A DNA stretch of 50,645 nt from Bacteroidota bacterium (lineage in GTDB: Bacteria; Bacteroidota; Bacteroidia; Chitinophagales; Chitinophagaceae): positions 1 to 50,645 of the forward strand of contig JAUZOE010000030.1 in assembly GCA_030706605.1 (NCBI GenBank), written 5' to 3'. Both the position numbers and the translations under genes were made by a program. Below, piece after piece: positions 34,060-44,930 of the stretch. The notes under the pieces were generated by a model. It searched no databases and had not been told where the DNA came from. It worked only from the letters and a program-made list of their open reading frames with translations. Every line of letters starts with the position of its first letter. Position 1 is the stretch's first letter.

Positions 34060-35696
34060 ATGCAAGTATCAATTTTAGCAGGAAAACCCGCAGAACAAAA
34101 TATACTTATAAATATTCCGCGCCTTGTTACCGCCTATTACACAGGAAAACCTGATCCATCAGTTAACGCTGAGAAGGTTTCGTTTGGAACCTCCGGTCAT
34201 CGAGGTTCTTCGTTTAAGAACTCTTTCAACGAAAATCATATTCTTGCCATTACACAAGCCATTTGTCTCTATCGCAAAGAAAAAAAAAAGATGGTCCTTT
34301 ATACCTTGGTTTTGATACACATGCCTTGTCAGCGCCTTCTTATGCTACCACTATGGAAGTATTGGCGGCGAATAATGTTGACGTGATGATTGCGAACGAA
34401 GATGAATATACGCCTACACCTGTAATTTCACATGCTATTTTAAAATACAACAAAGAGAGAAAAACAGGATTAGCAGATGGCATTGTTATCACACCATCTC
34501 ACAATCCTCCGGATGATGGTGGCTTTAAATACAATCCACCTAACGGAGGGCCTGCGGGGAATGATGTTACCAACTGGATTGAAAAGAAAGCCAATGAATT
34601 ACTGAAGAACAATCTTCAGGGTTTAAAAAGAATTTCGTTCGATAAAGCTATTAAAGCATCAACCACACACCGTTATGATTTCCTGAATAACTATGTAAAT
34701 GATCTTGGGAATATCATTGACATGGATGTCATTCGTAATGCAAAAATAAAGATGGGCGTTGATCCGATGGGCGGCGCGGGTGTTCATTACTGGGAACCCA
34801 TAGCCGAAAAGTATAAATTGAATTTAACGGTTACCAATAAAATTGTTGATCCCACTTTTAGTTTCATGACGGTTGATTGGGACGGGCAAATCCGTATGGA
34901 TCCTTCTTCTACTTATGCCATGCAGCGTCTGATAGCTATGAAAGATAATTTTGATATTTCGTTTGCCTGCGACACCGATCATGACCGGCATGGTATTGTA
35001 ACAAAAAGTGCAGGCTTGTTAAATCCCAATCATTATTTATCGGTAGCTATTTCTTACCTGCTTCAAAATCGCCCGCAATGGGCAAAAACATCAGCAGTTG
35101 GCAAGACGGTTGTTACTACGCAACTCATTGACCGCATAGCAGCGAAACTCAATAGGAAAATATATGATGTTCCTGTCGGATTCAAATGGTTTGTTGATGG
35201 CTTATTGGATGGCTCACTTTGTTTTGGTGGTGAGGAAAGTGCAGGCGCTTCTTTTTCGAGATTGGATGGAAGTGTTTGGACTACAGATAAAGATGGATTT
35301 ATCCCGGCATTACTATCTGCAGAGATCACTGCAAAAATGGGAATAGATCCCGGTAAAATATATACTACTCTTACCAGTGAATATGGTGTACCTTTCTATG
35401 ATCGCATTGAAGCTAAAGCAACGCCCGAACAAAAAGAAAAATTGAAAAACCTTTCTTCCTCAGAAATAAAACACAAGGAACTTGCCGGGGAAAATATTGA
35501 TAACATACTTATAAAAGCACCCGGAAATTATGCTGCAATAGGTGGCGTGAAAGTTGTGACAAAAAATGGGTGGTTTGCAGCACGGCCATCAGGAACAGAA
35601 GACATCTATAAAATCTATGCTGAAAGTTTTTTAAGTAAAGATCATTTGAAAACAATAATTGATGAAGCGCAAACTATTGTGAATGCTGCATTATAG
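34060..35696 (+). CDS. pgm: Phosphoglucomutase, split at an A10 slippery tract
   Basis: Pgm interconverts glucose-6- and glucose-1-phosphate. The first frame (34060-34386) carries VSFGTSGHRGSSFK; the second supplies the rest: phosphoserine loop GIVITPSHNPPDDGG, metal loop CDTDHDRHGIV, sugar loop GGEESAGAS and phosphate loop RPSGTEDIYKIYAES. They join at GAA AAA AAA AAG ATG (34279-34293 region), where a -1 shift on A-AAA-AAG gives D-G-P-L-Y-L-G-F-D-T-H, exactly the family sequence. So full-length protein of about 545 aa could arise by ribosomal or transcriptional slippage. A sequencing error in the A10 run is the alternative. It lies directly before the glucan synthase. Confidence 0.85.
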
Positions 35697-35713
35697 ACGA
35701 ATTAAACGAATTT

Positions 35714-38700
35714 ATGAAATTACAATTAATACCTGCAGCGCATGAACTCATATCTAATATGCGTGGCTTTTTTCAGTTGAGTGATAAGAACAATAACTTA
35801 AATGAAGAACCGCTCAGGGAGGAATTATTCAGTTCCGAACAGATGGAACGTTTCGGAAAAACGCTGGCGTCAAGGCATAAGTTAAGCACAAAACCTGCAA
35901 AAGATCATTTACTCAAACGACTTGCAGACAATGAAACCACTTTGCAGGAAGTGCGCAAGCTCCTCACGGATTCAATCAAAAGAAAATACCAGGTTACTCC
36001 CGCAGGCGAATGGCTGATAGATAATTTTTACCTTGTAGAAGAACATATTCGCATTGCAAAAACACATTTCCCGAAAAATTATAGTGAAGACCTTCCCCAA
36101 CTTTTGGATGGCAACTCATCGGGACTAACCCGTAGTTATGATATTGTTCTCCAGATCATTTCTCATAGTGACGGGCGAATAGATATGGAAAGCTTGGGCA
36201 ATTTTGTGAAGGCGTATCAAACAGTTACTCCTTTGAAATTAGGAGAACTATGGTCCATCCCTCTTATGCTGCGCCTGGCGCTGATTGAAAATATCAGGCG
36301 TGTGTCAGCCCACATCGCCGTCGATAAAGTTGACAGAAATCTTGCTGATTATTGGGCGGAAAAAATGATTGCTACTACGGAGAAAGCTCCAAAAACTCTC
36401 ATCCTGGTGATTGCCGATATGGCAAGGTCCAATCCTCCGATTGTAAGCGCATTTGTATCTGAATTGATTCGCCAATTGCGTGGTAAAGGCCCTGACCTTG
36501 GACTGGTGCTTAACTGGATAGAACAGCAATTATCAGGAAGTGGACTAACCAGTACTGAACTGGTAAATGCGGAAAACCAGAAGCAGGCGGTAGCACAGGT
36601 TTCTATTAGCAACAGTATCGGAAGTCTTCGTTTGCTTGGTGCCATGGATTGGCGTGAATTTGTTGAAACCTATAGTGTTGTTGAACAAACATTATTGAAA
36701 GACAATGAAGGAACGTATGGTTTAATGGATTTTACTACGCGTGACCGTTACCGCCATGTTGTAGAAATGATTGCTAAAAAGAGTACCTCCAGTGAGCAGG
36801 AAGTTGCTGAGATTGCGATACAATTAATACATGAAAATGTCACGGGAAAAAATGATGATCATCGCCATGCACATGTTGGCTACTATTTGATAGGATATGG
36901 AGTAAGCCAGACAAAAAAAATGGCAAAGATGCGTGAAACAGGCGCTGAAAGGATGAGGCACACTATCAGGAGACATGCATTCCTGGCGTATTCTATTTGT
37001 ATTTTGTTGATAACATTTGTTATTGGCGGAGTTATTTTATTAATAGCAGACTCAGATACAAGTAACACCTGGCTTCTTGTAGCAATTACTTTGCTAACGT
37101 TGTTATGCGCAAGCCAGTTGGCCATCTCGGTTGTCAATTTTTTTGCTACACTGTTGGTAAAGCCGAATTTACTGCCGAGAATGGATTACTCGCACCAGAT
37201 TCCTGATAATGCCGCTTCAATGGTTGTAATTCCGGCAATGCTTACGACAGTTGAGGAAATAAACGACTTGGTGGAATCGCTGGAAGTTCGTTTCCTGGCC
37301 AACAGAAATGATAATTTATATTTTGGTCTGTTAACTGATTTTACGGATGCCCATGTAGAAAAGCTGCCCGAAGACCAATCACTTTTAGAAACAGCAAAAA
37401 ACGGAATTGAACGGATTAATAAAAAATACGAAAGAGAAAATGAAGATTTATTTTTTCTCTTTCATCGTCCGCGAAAATGGAATGCAGGTGAGAAAATGTG
37501 GATGGGTTATGAAAGAAAGCGTGGTAAACTTTCTGATTTAAATGCCTTGTTAAGGGGTAATGCTAAAGAGCATTTCTCACTTGTTACAGGCAACCAATCC
37601 ATTTTTCCAAAAATAAAATATGTAATTACACTAGATGCAGATACGCAATTACCGCTGGGTTCCGCCTGGAAATTAATCGGAACGATGGCTCATCCGTTGA
37701 ACCGGGCCTGGTATGATGAAAGAAAGAAACGCGTAACAAAAGGTTATGGCATTCTGCAACCAAGAGTGACCGTTAGTTTACCAGACATAACCGGTTCTTT
37801 ATATGCCAGGATGCATGGAAATGAGCCGGGCATTGATCCTTATACCCGTGCATCATCTGATGTTTACCAGGATTTATTTGGAGAGGGTTCTTATATAGGC
37901 AAAGGCATTTACGAAGTAGATATATTTCAGAAAGTACTTGATGGAATATTTCTTGAAAACCGTATCCTCAGTCATGATTTGCTGGAAGGTTGCTATATAA
38001 GGTCAGGATTACTCAGCGATGTACAATTGTTTGAAAAATATCCCACGACTTATAGTGCAGATATGAAAATGCGGATACGCTGGATCCGCGGCGACTGGCA
38101 GATTTTTTCATGGATATTGCCGTTAGTAAAGGGTCCCGGTAATCGCTTGAATAAAAATCCCATTTCAGCATTATCAAAATTGAAAATATTTGATAATATA
38201 CGACGAAGCCTTGTACCTCCTGCCCTTACGGCTTTACTTTTATTGGGATGGATGGTTTTGCCATATCCTTTATTCTGGACCATAATCGTTTCAGGAATTA
38301 TTGTTTTCCCTATTTTTATTACTACACTTTGGGACACCCTCAGGAAGCCTAAAGATGTTGTTTTAAAATACCACATCAAAAATTCCCTCGTCAACCTTCG
38401 TGATATCATAGTAAAAACCTTATTTACATTGATATGTCTTCCTTATGAAGCCTGGTCAAATGAAAAAGCAATAATCCGCACCTTATGGCGCATGTTAATC
38501 AGCAGGAAAAAATTACTGGAATGGAATCCTTCTTCTCATAATGTAAGAATAAATACAAAAAGTTTACGGTCTTATTATGCTGCCATGTGGATTGAACCGT
38601 TTTTAACGATTAGTATTTTAGCTTTTTTAGCGATTTACTTCCCGGCAAAATTATTAATAGCAGGCCCAGTTCTGGTGTTATGGTTTATTGCTCCCTTTGT

Positions 38701-41700
38701 TACCTGGTTTACAAGTAAACCTTTACAGAAACAGGCAACTAAACTTAGTGATGAACAAAATCTTTTTCTTCAAAAACTCGCAAGAAAAACCTGGAGTTTC
38801 TTTGATCATTTTATTGTAATTGGTGACAACTGGTTACCACCTGATAATTTCCAGGAACAACCTGTAGAGCAATTAGCACACCGAACCTCTCCGACCAATA
38901 TTGGGCTTTCACTACTTGCCAGCTTAACGGCCTGTGACTTTGGCTACATAACGACCGGCGAATTCATTGAAAGAACAAAAAATACAATCGGTACCATGCA
39001 AAAACTGGAGAAATATAAAGGCCATTTTTATAACTGGTATGATACAGAAACCTTGAGTCCGCTGCCACCGAAATATATTTCTACAGTTGACAGCGGCAAC
39101 CTGGCCGGTCATTTATTGGTATTGCAACAAGGTTTATTGGCCATTCCCAACCAGCAAATTCAAAGTGTACAATTATTCAAAGGAATGACGGACACTTTGA
39201 GGGTACTCGCAAATACCGCAAATGAAAATAATAACGAACTATTCGAACCGCTTATCCTTGAACTTGAAACATTATCTAACGGAACAGACTATACGCCGAT
39301 TCAACTAAAAGATAAGGTTGAATCTTTATCAAACCAATTCGATCTTATTGCTAAAAAAACAGGTAATGACCCTGCAAGTGAAACGTACAGGTGGAAGCAA
39401 ATACTTATTAAAGAGTTGCAACAAATTAATGAGCATCTTCAAATATTTGAACCCTGGCTTTTATTGGCAAGCGCTCCGCCAAAATTTACAGAACTGGCTT
39501 TACTGAATTCAAATTCATCATTGACAGAATTATTAAAAATAGCCAATGAATTACAGGATGCAATAAATCGAGAACAAAAAGAGACCAACACAACAGAGGA
39601 AAACAAATGGCTTGAATTATTTCAAACTGCTTTAACCAAATCGATTCATAAGGCTGACCAATTAATTACTGATGCCAAAAATCTTGCCGGGCAATGTCAT
39701 GACCTGGCAGACATGGAATGGAATTTTCTTTACGATAAATCAAGCCACCTGTTTACCATTGGCTACAATGTTCAGGAACACCGGATTGATGCAAGTTATT
39801 ATGATTTGCTTGCATCAGAAGTGAGGTTATGCATATTTATTTGCATTGCGCAGGGCAAGTTGCCGGAAGAAAGCTGGTTTGCATTAGGACGGTTACTTAC
39901 TAACGTTGACGGGCAACCTATTCTTTTATCCTGGAGCGGTTCAATGTTTGAATACCTGATGCCATTATTAGTAATGCCCACTTATGACAATACATTACTT
40001 GACCAAACCTATAAAGCAGCCGTTGAATGGCAGATCAAATACGGCAAAAAAACAAACATGCCCTGGGGTATTTCAGAATCGTGTTACAATATGATCAATG
40101 CCAATTCCAATTACCAATACCGTGCTTTTGGTGCTCCCGGGCTTGGCTTGAAACGTGGCCTGGAGGAGGATGCCGTCATAGCGCCTTATGCATCCACAAT
40201 GGCATTAATGGTAGCACCGGAAAAAGCGTGCGAAAACCTGGAACTGCTTAATAAAAAAGGATTAGAAGGCAGATTTGGATTGTACGAAGCCATAGATTAT
40301 ACACCTTCACGTTTACAGCGTGGGCAATCAAGTGCAATTGTTTATTCATTTATGGCACATCATCATGGAATGAGTTTATTGTCACTGGCCTATTTACTTC
40401 GTGACAAACCGATGCAAAAATTATTTGAAGCAGAACCCCAGTTTAAGGCGACGTTTTTATTATTGCAGGAAAGAATTCCAAAAGCAACTACCTTTTTTGC
40501 ACACACCACAGATATAGCAGATATTAACTATGTAGCAAGTGGCCAGGAAACACGGATTATCAATACCCCGGACACTTCTGTGCCTAAAGTACAATTATTA
40601 TCAAATGGAAGGTACCATGTAATGATAACTAATGCAGGCGGTGGTTACAGCCGATGGAAAGACCTTGCCGTTACCCGCTGGCATGAAGATGTTACCTGCG
40701 ATAATTGGGGAACTTTTTGTTACATCCGCGATCTGGATAGTAAAAAATACTGGTCTAATACCCATCAACCCACACTTTCAAAAGCTGATAAATATGAGAC
40801 GGCTTATTCCCAGGGTCGTGTAGATTTTAATACAAAACAAAATGAAATAGAGACACACACTGAAATTGTGGTTTCTCCGGAAGATGATATAGAAATGCGG
40901 AGATTACGGGTAACCAACCTTTCCGGCATACGTAAGACTATTGAAGTTACCAGTTATGCAGAAGTAGTGATGGCAACTGCTGCATCAGATTTGATGGCGC
41001 CTGCTTTCAGCAATCTTTTTGTGCAAACCGAAATCAATCCTCATCAACATACGATCATGTGTACCCGAAGGCCACGGTCGGCAGAAGAACAATCGCCGTG
41101 GATGTTTCATTTAATGGCAACGGAAGGAAAACATGCCGAAGAAATCTCCTATGAAACAAACAGGATGGCATTTATTGGTCATGGCAATTCTATACTGAAT
41201 CCGCAGGCCATGAATAATCCCGGAAAACTTTCCGGCAGCCAGGGTTCCGTACTGGACCCTATTGTTGCCATCCGCTATAAAATAATCCTGGAGCCGGAAG
41301 AAGTAGCTACCATTGATATAGTTATTGGCATTGCTGAAACAAAGGAAATTTGCCAGGGACTGATTAATAAATACCAGGATAACATCCCTCATAAAGATCG
41401 TGTATTTGAAATGGCCTGGACGCATAGCCAGGTAGTTCTCCGGCAAATAAATGCTTCTGAAGCGGATGCACAATTATATGGACGCCTGGCCAGTTCCATT
41501 ATTTTTACAAATAGTTCTTTTCGTGCAGACCCTGCCATATTAATCAATAATCACCGGCAACAATCTGGACTGTGGGGCTACTCTATTTCGGGAGACCTGC
41601 CCATTGTTCTTTTAAAAATTGAAAACCAGGCTAACATGCAAATGGTAAAACAATTGATACAAGCCCATGCTTATTGGCGTTTAAAAGGACTTATAGTAGA

Positions 41701-44410
41701 TCTCGTGATCTGGAATGAAGCGCACGATGGGTACAGGCTGGATTTCCAAAATGATATCCAGGCACAAATTCCATCCGAATTAAAAGACCGCCCGGGAGGT
41801 ATTTTTGTAAGAGCCGCAGACCAGATATCTAATGAGGATCGCATATTATTTCAAACCGTAGCCCGTGTCAATATTTCGGATAGCGGTGGATCGTTAGCAG
41901 ATCATGTAAACCGTAAATCGATTGCAAAGGTAGTCATACCCCGTATTAACAAAGACGAAAAATACACGCCTTCATTAACATCAATTTCATCACCAAAGGA
42001 TCTTATCTTTTTTAATGGATCAGGAGGCTTCTCTCCTGATGGAAAAGAATATGTTATTGTTACTGATGATAAAAGCAAAACGCCGGCTCCCTGGGTTAAT
42101 GTAATTACGAATCCAAATTTTGGAACGGTTATTTCAGAAAGCGGATCAGCATATACCTGGACTGAAAATGCGCATGAATTAAGGCTAACCTCCTGGAGTA
42201 ATGATCCGGTATCTGACACAACCGGGGAAGCATTTTATATAAGAGATGAAGAGAGCGGTCGCTTCTGGTCAACTGCATTACTCCCTGCCGGAAGTAAGTC
42301 ACCTTATGTTACACGTCATGGTTTTGGCTACAGTGTTTTTGAGCACATAGAAGATGGTATCCATTCAGAGATGATCGTGTACGTTGATATGAAATCAACT
42401 ATTAAATTCACTGTATTAAAAATACGCAACCAATCGGGAAGGTCGCGAAAGTTATCTGCAACAGGTTACACCGAGTGGGTGCTGGGCGATAACAGGATAA
42501 AAACCGCCATGCATATTCACACCGAAGTAGATCCTGACAGCGGAGCGATCTTTGCAAAAAATCAATACAATACCGAGTTCAACAACAGGGTAGCATTTTT
42601 TGATGTGGATTATTTGAAAAAAACTTTTACCGGCGACCGTACGGAATTTATTGGCCGCAATGGAACTTTGCAAAACCCGGATGCCATGTCACGGATAAAA
42701 CTTTCCGGAAAAGTGGGACTTGCCTTGGATCCCTGCGCTGCTATCCAGGTTCCATTCTTCGTGGCGGACGGTGAAGAACAGGAAATCGTTTTCAGGTTGG
42801 GAGCAGGTAAAGATGCCAATGAGGCAAGCGCCATCGCCAAACAATTCCGGGGAGCTGCAGCAGCCAATGAATCATTAGAAAGAGTAAAAAAATACTGGAC
42901 AAATACCATAGGTGCTTTAAAAGTAGAAACACCAGACGAAGCCATCAATTTGATTACTAACGGTTGGCTCACGTATCAAACACTTTCCTCACGATTGTGG
43001 GGACGCAGTGGATTTTACCAATCAGGCGGCGCTTTTGGTTTCAGGGATCAATTACAGGATGTAATGTCCTTGCTTCATACAAGGCCTGAACTTGCCCGCG
43101 AGCAGATTTTACTTTGCTCATCACGACAATTTAAAGAAGGTGATGTGCAGCATTGGTGGCATCCGCCGATTGGCCGTGGAGTGCGTACGAGGATATCCGA
43201 TGATTATCTATGGTTGCCCTTTGTAACGTCTTATTATATTAAACATACCGGAGATGTTGCTATCCTGGATGAATCCTCAAATTTTCTCGACGGCCGCCAG
43301 CTAAACCCGGGAGAAGAATCCTATTTTGATCTTCCGCTGGATTCGCATACATCCGCTACTCTCTATGAGCATTGCGTTCTGGCGATAAAACATGGACTCA
43401 ATTTTGGCGTACACGGGTTACCGTTAATTGGTACCGGCGACTGGAATGATGGTTTTGATAAGGTAGGCCAGCAGGGTAAAGGAGAAAGTGTTTGGCTGGC
43501 ATTTTTCCTTTATGAAATACTAATCCGATTTGCAGACATTGCAGGTTTACACAATGATGCTGCATTTGCAACAGCATGTAAAAGCCAGGCGCAGCAATTA
43601 AAACAAAATATTGATAAGAGTGCCTGGGACGGTGAATGGTACAAGCGTGCCTGGTTTGATGATGGAACACCGCTTGGATCTAAAAACAATGAAGAATGTA
43701 AGATTGATTCTATTGCACAAAGCTGGGCAGTATTATCAGGAGGAGGAAATGCCAGCCTTGTACATACAGCGATGGAATCTGCTTATAAAAATTTGGTACA
43801 AAAAGACGTAAGCATTATTAAATTATTGGAACCAGCGTTTGATAAATCCGATTTAAATCCCGGTTATATAAAAGGATATGTGCCTGGCGTAAGAGAGAAT
43901 GGCGGGCAATACACACATGCAGCCGTATGGATGATCATGGCGTTTGCCAAATTGGGTGACAACAAACGGGTGTGGGAATTATTAAACATGATTAACCCGG
44001 TTAACCACGGTAAAACTGCGGAAGAGATTGCCACCTATAAAGTAGAACCGTATGTGCTGGCTGCCGATGTATATTCACGTACTCCGCACGCAGGTCGTGG
44101 CGGATGGACCTGGTACACAGGTTCAGCCGGTTGGTTGTATCGCTTAATAACTGAATCTTTTCTTGGCCTGCACCAGGAAGGCAACAAATTGACAGTTACT
44201 CCTTGTGTTCCTAAAGAATGGGAATCATTTAAAGTGCATTACCGGTACAAGAAATCAATATATCATATTGAAGTAATGCAAATCCACATTGGGCAAGAAA
44301 TACATGTAACGGTAGATGGTGTGCAGCAGCCTGGCCAAATGATAACGCTCATAGATGATGGAGCAGAACATACGGTGCATGTTGCCAGTATTGCCTTAAT
44401 TATGAATTAA
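35714..44410 (+). CDS. Cyclic beta-1,2-glucan synthase (NdvB/Cgs-like)
   Basis: The 2898-aa membrane enzyme has the Cgs plan. The N-terminal third has helices near 420-475 and a GT84 domain with TLDADTQLPLG around 640 and RWIRGDWQ near 785, followed by helices near 835-885 and 955-1000. A glycoamylase-like region contains FGAPGLGLKRGLEEDAV (about 1475) and AHHHGMSLLSLAYL (about 1545). The C-terminal part carries carbohydrate-binding folds and a GH94 phosphorylase domain with TGDWNDGFDKVGQQGKGE near 2573. Such enzymes prime, elongate, trim and cyclise beta-1,2-glucans for osmoprotection or host signalling. It starts 17 bases after pgm, which makes the glucose-1-phosphate needed for UDP-glucose. 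No frame is broken. Confidence 0.93.
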   Translation: MKLQLIPAAHELISNMRGFFQLSDKNNNLNEEPLREELFSSEQMERFGKTLASRHKLSTKPAKDHLLKRLADNETTLQEVRKLLTDSIKRKYQVTPAGEWLIDNFYLVEEHIRIAKTHFPKNYSEDLPQLLDGNSSGLTRSYDIVLQIISHSDGRIDMESLGNFVKAYQTVTPLKLGELWSIPLMLRLALIENIRRVSAHIAVDKVDRNLADYWAEKMIATTEKAPKTLILVIADMARSNPPIVSAFVSELIRQLRGKGPDLGLVLNWIEQQLSGSGLTSTELVNAENQKQAVAQVSISNSIGSLRLLGAMDWREFVETYSVVEQTLLKDNEGTYGLMDFTTRDRYRHVVEMIAKKSTSSEQEVAEIAIQLIHENVTGKNDDHRHAHVGYYLIGYGVSQTKKMAKMRETGAERMRHTIRRHAFLAYSICILLITFVIGGVILLIADSDTSNTWLLVAITLLTLLCASQLAISVVNFFATLLVKPNLLPRMDYSHQIPDNAASMVVIPAMLTTVEEINDLVESLEVRFLANRNDNLYFGLLTDFTDAHVEKLPEDQSLLETAKNGIERINKKYERENEDLFFLFHRPRKWNAGEKMWMGYERKRGKLSDLNALLRGNAKEHFSLVTGNQSIFPKIKYVITLDADTQLPLGSAWKLIGTMAHPLNRAWYDERKKRVTKGYGILQPRVTVSLPDITGSLYARMHGNEPGIDPYTRASSDVYQDLFGEGSYIGKGIYEVDIFQKVLDGIFLENRILSHDLLEGCYIRSGLLSDVQLFEKYPTTYSADMKMRIRWIRGDWQIFSWILPLVKGPGNRLNKNPISALSKLKIFDNIRRSLVPPALTALLLLGWMVLPYPLFWTIIVSGIIVFPIFITTLWDTLRKPKDVVLKYHIKNSLVNLRDIIVKTLFTLICLPYEAWSNEKAIIRTLWRMLISRKKLLEWNPSSHNVRINTKSLRSYYAAMWIEPFLTISILAFLAIYFPAKLLIAGPVLVLWFIAPFVTWFTSKPLQKQATKLSDEQNLFLQKLARKTWSFFDHFIVIGDNWLPPDNFQEQPVEQLAHRTSPTNIGLSLLASLTACDFGYITTGEFIERTKNTIGTMQKLEKYKGHFYNWYDTETLSPLPPKYISTVDSGNLAGHLLVLQQGLLAIPNQQIQSVQLFKGMTDTLRVLANTANENNNELFEPLILELETLSNGTDYTPIQLKDKVESLSNQFDLIAKKTGNDPASETYRWKQILIKELQQINEHLQIFEPWLLLASAPPKFTELALLNSNSSLTELLKIANELQDAINREQKETNTTEENKWLELFQTALTKSIHKADQLITDAKNLAGQCHDLADMEWNFLYDKSSHLFTIGYNVQEHRIDASYYDLLASEVRLCIFICIAQGKLPEESWFALGRLLTNVDGQPILLSWSGSMFEYLMPLLVMPTYDNTLLDQTYKAAVEWQIKYGKKTNMPWGISESCYNMINANSNYQYRAFGAPGLGLKRGLEEDAVIAPYASTMALMVAPEKACENLELLNKKGLEGRFGLYEAIDYTPSRLQRGQSSAIVYSFMAHHHGMSLLSLAYLLRDKPMQKLFEAEPQFKATFLLLQERIPKATTFFAHTTDIADINYVASGQETRIINTPDTSVPKVQLLSNGRYHVMITNAGGGYSRWKDLAVTRWHEDVTCDNWGTFCYIRDLDSKKYWSNTHQPTLSKADKYETAYSQGRVDFNTKQNEIETHTEIVVSPEDDIEMRRLRVTNLSGIRKTIEVTSYAEVVMATAASDLMAPAFSNLFVQTEINPHQHTIMCTRRPRSAEEQSPWMFHLMATEGKHAEEISYETNRMAFIGHGNSILNPQAMNNPGKLSGSQGSVLDPIVAIRYKIILEPEEVATIDIVIGIAETKEICQGLINKYQDNIPHKDRVFEMAWTHSQVVLRQINASEADAQLYGRLASSIIFTNSSFRADPAILINNHRQQSGLWGYSISGDLPIVLLKIENQANMQMVKQLIQAHAYWRLKGLIVDLVIWNEAHDGYRLDFQNDIQAQIPSELKDRPGGIFVRAADQISNEDRILFQTVARVNISDSGGSLADHVNRKSIAKVVIPRINKDEKYTPSLTSISSPKDLIFFNGSGGFSPDGKEYVIVTDDKSKTPAPWVNVITNPNFGTVISESGSAYTWTENAHELRLTSWSNDPVSDTTGEAFYIRDEESGRFWSTALLPAGSKSPYVTRHGFGYSVFEHIEDGIHSEMIVYVDMKSTIKFTVLKIRNQSGRSRKLSATGYTEWVLGDNRIKTAMHIHTEVDPDSGAIFAKNQYNTEFNNRVAFFDVDYLKKTFTGDRTEFIGRNGTLQNPDAMSRIKLSGKVGLALDPCAAIQVPFFVADGEEQEIVFRLGAGKDANEASAIAKQFRGAAAANESLERVKKYWTNTIGALKVETPDEAINLITNGWLTYQTLSSRLWGRSGFYQSGGAFGFRDQLQDVMSLLHTRPELAREQILLCSSRQFKEGDVQHWWHPPIGRGVRTRISDDYLWLPFVTSYYIKHTGDVAILDESSNFLDGRQLNPGEESYFDLPLDSHTSATLYEHCVLAIKHGLNFGVHGLPLIGTGDWNDGFDKVGQQGKGESVWLAFFLYEILIRFADIAGLHNDAAFATACKSQAQQLKQNIDKSAWDGEWYKRAWFDDGTPLGSKNNEECKIDSIAQSWAVLSGGGNASLVHTAMESAYKNLVQKDVSIIKLLEPAFDKSDLNPGYIKGYVPGVRENGGQYTHAAVWMIMAFAKLGDNKRVWELLNMINPVNHGKTAEEIATYKVEPYVLAADVYSRTPHAGRGGWTWYTGSAGWLYRLITESFLGLHQEGNKLTVTPCVPKEWESFKVHYRYKKSIYHIEVMQIHIGQEIHVTVDGVQQPGQMITLIDDGAEHTVHVASIALIMN

Positions 44411-44639
44411 AGAATAAGATTGTAAAAATTTTGAACAAATAAAATTCAAAATGAGTAAACAAAAAGTAGAAGACCTGCAGGGGCCGAAATATGCAATACA
44501 ATAGCGAACCGAAGCCGATTGTTGCAAAGTTCCGTCCTGCTATTGCAAAACCTTGTTGGTGGCAGTTTTAGGTCTCACGGTCTAATTCCCAACTTTAGCG
44601 CAAGTCTGATGGCTTGGCTTTTGTGTGTTGGCTATACTT

Positions 44640-44752
44640 GTGCTATATCGGGTGAATATTTGCTCTATGCAGGCACAAGATTGCCTACACTCAAAACCTT
44701 TTCTACACTCTTGCGCCAGGCTTCTCTTTTTATATACTTGGACTAAATGGGG
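44640..44752 (-). repeat. Dispersed repeat, inverted partner of 7482-7590
   Basis: Read on the minus strand this stretch aligns with 7482-7590 through several blocks of 15-20 identical bases. The rest of 44411-44640 has no recognisable gene. Confidence 0.75.
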
Positions 44753-44806
44753 GGAAACCCAAATAAAACTGCAACTATTTTTTTAATATGCTTGGACTAA
44801 ATGGGG
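44733..44806. repeat. Two direct copies of a 20-bp motif
   Basis: TATACTTGGACTAAATGGGG at 44733-44752 and TATGCTTGGACTAAATGGGG at 44787-44806. The reverse complement of the second form starts at 7482, over the gajB stop. Confidence 0.8.
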
Positions 44807-44915
44807 CGCACTATTCATTCATGCTCTAAGATAGTCATACTATTTTAGATTGACCGGCCATGTCATGCTTTGCTTCAAAGCCTGGAGGAGAGACCTGCCT
44901 GGGAGGATATGGATG
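44803..44915 (+). repeat. Direct repeat, left copy beside the M13 gene
   Basis: Blocks GCGCACTATTCATTCATGCT, CTAAGATAGTCAT, GCTTTGCTTCAAAGCCTGGA and CTGGGAGGA recur in the same order and orientation at 47242-47352. The palindromic core is the R0 type seen at 10150-10200. Confidence 0.75.
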
Positions 44916-44930
44916 CTTTGTACCGCAAAA

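Noticed and set aside
44519-44746. 75-codon plus-strand frame
   Set aside because: It overlaps the dispersed repeat shared with 7482-7590, and the related copy does not preserve the frame.
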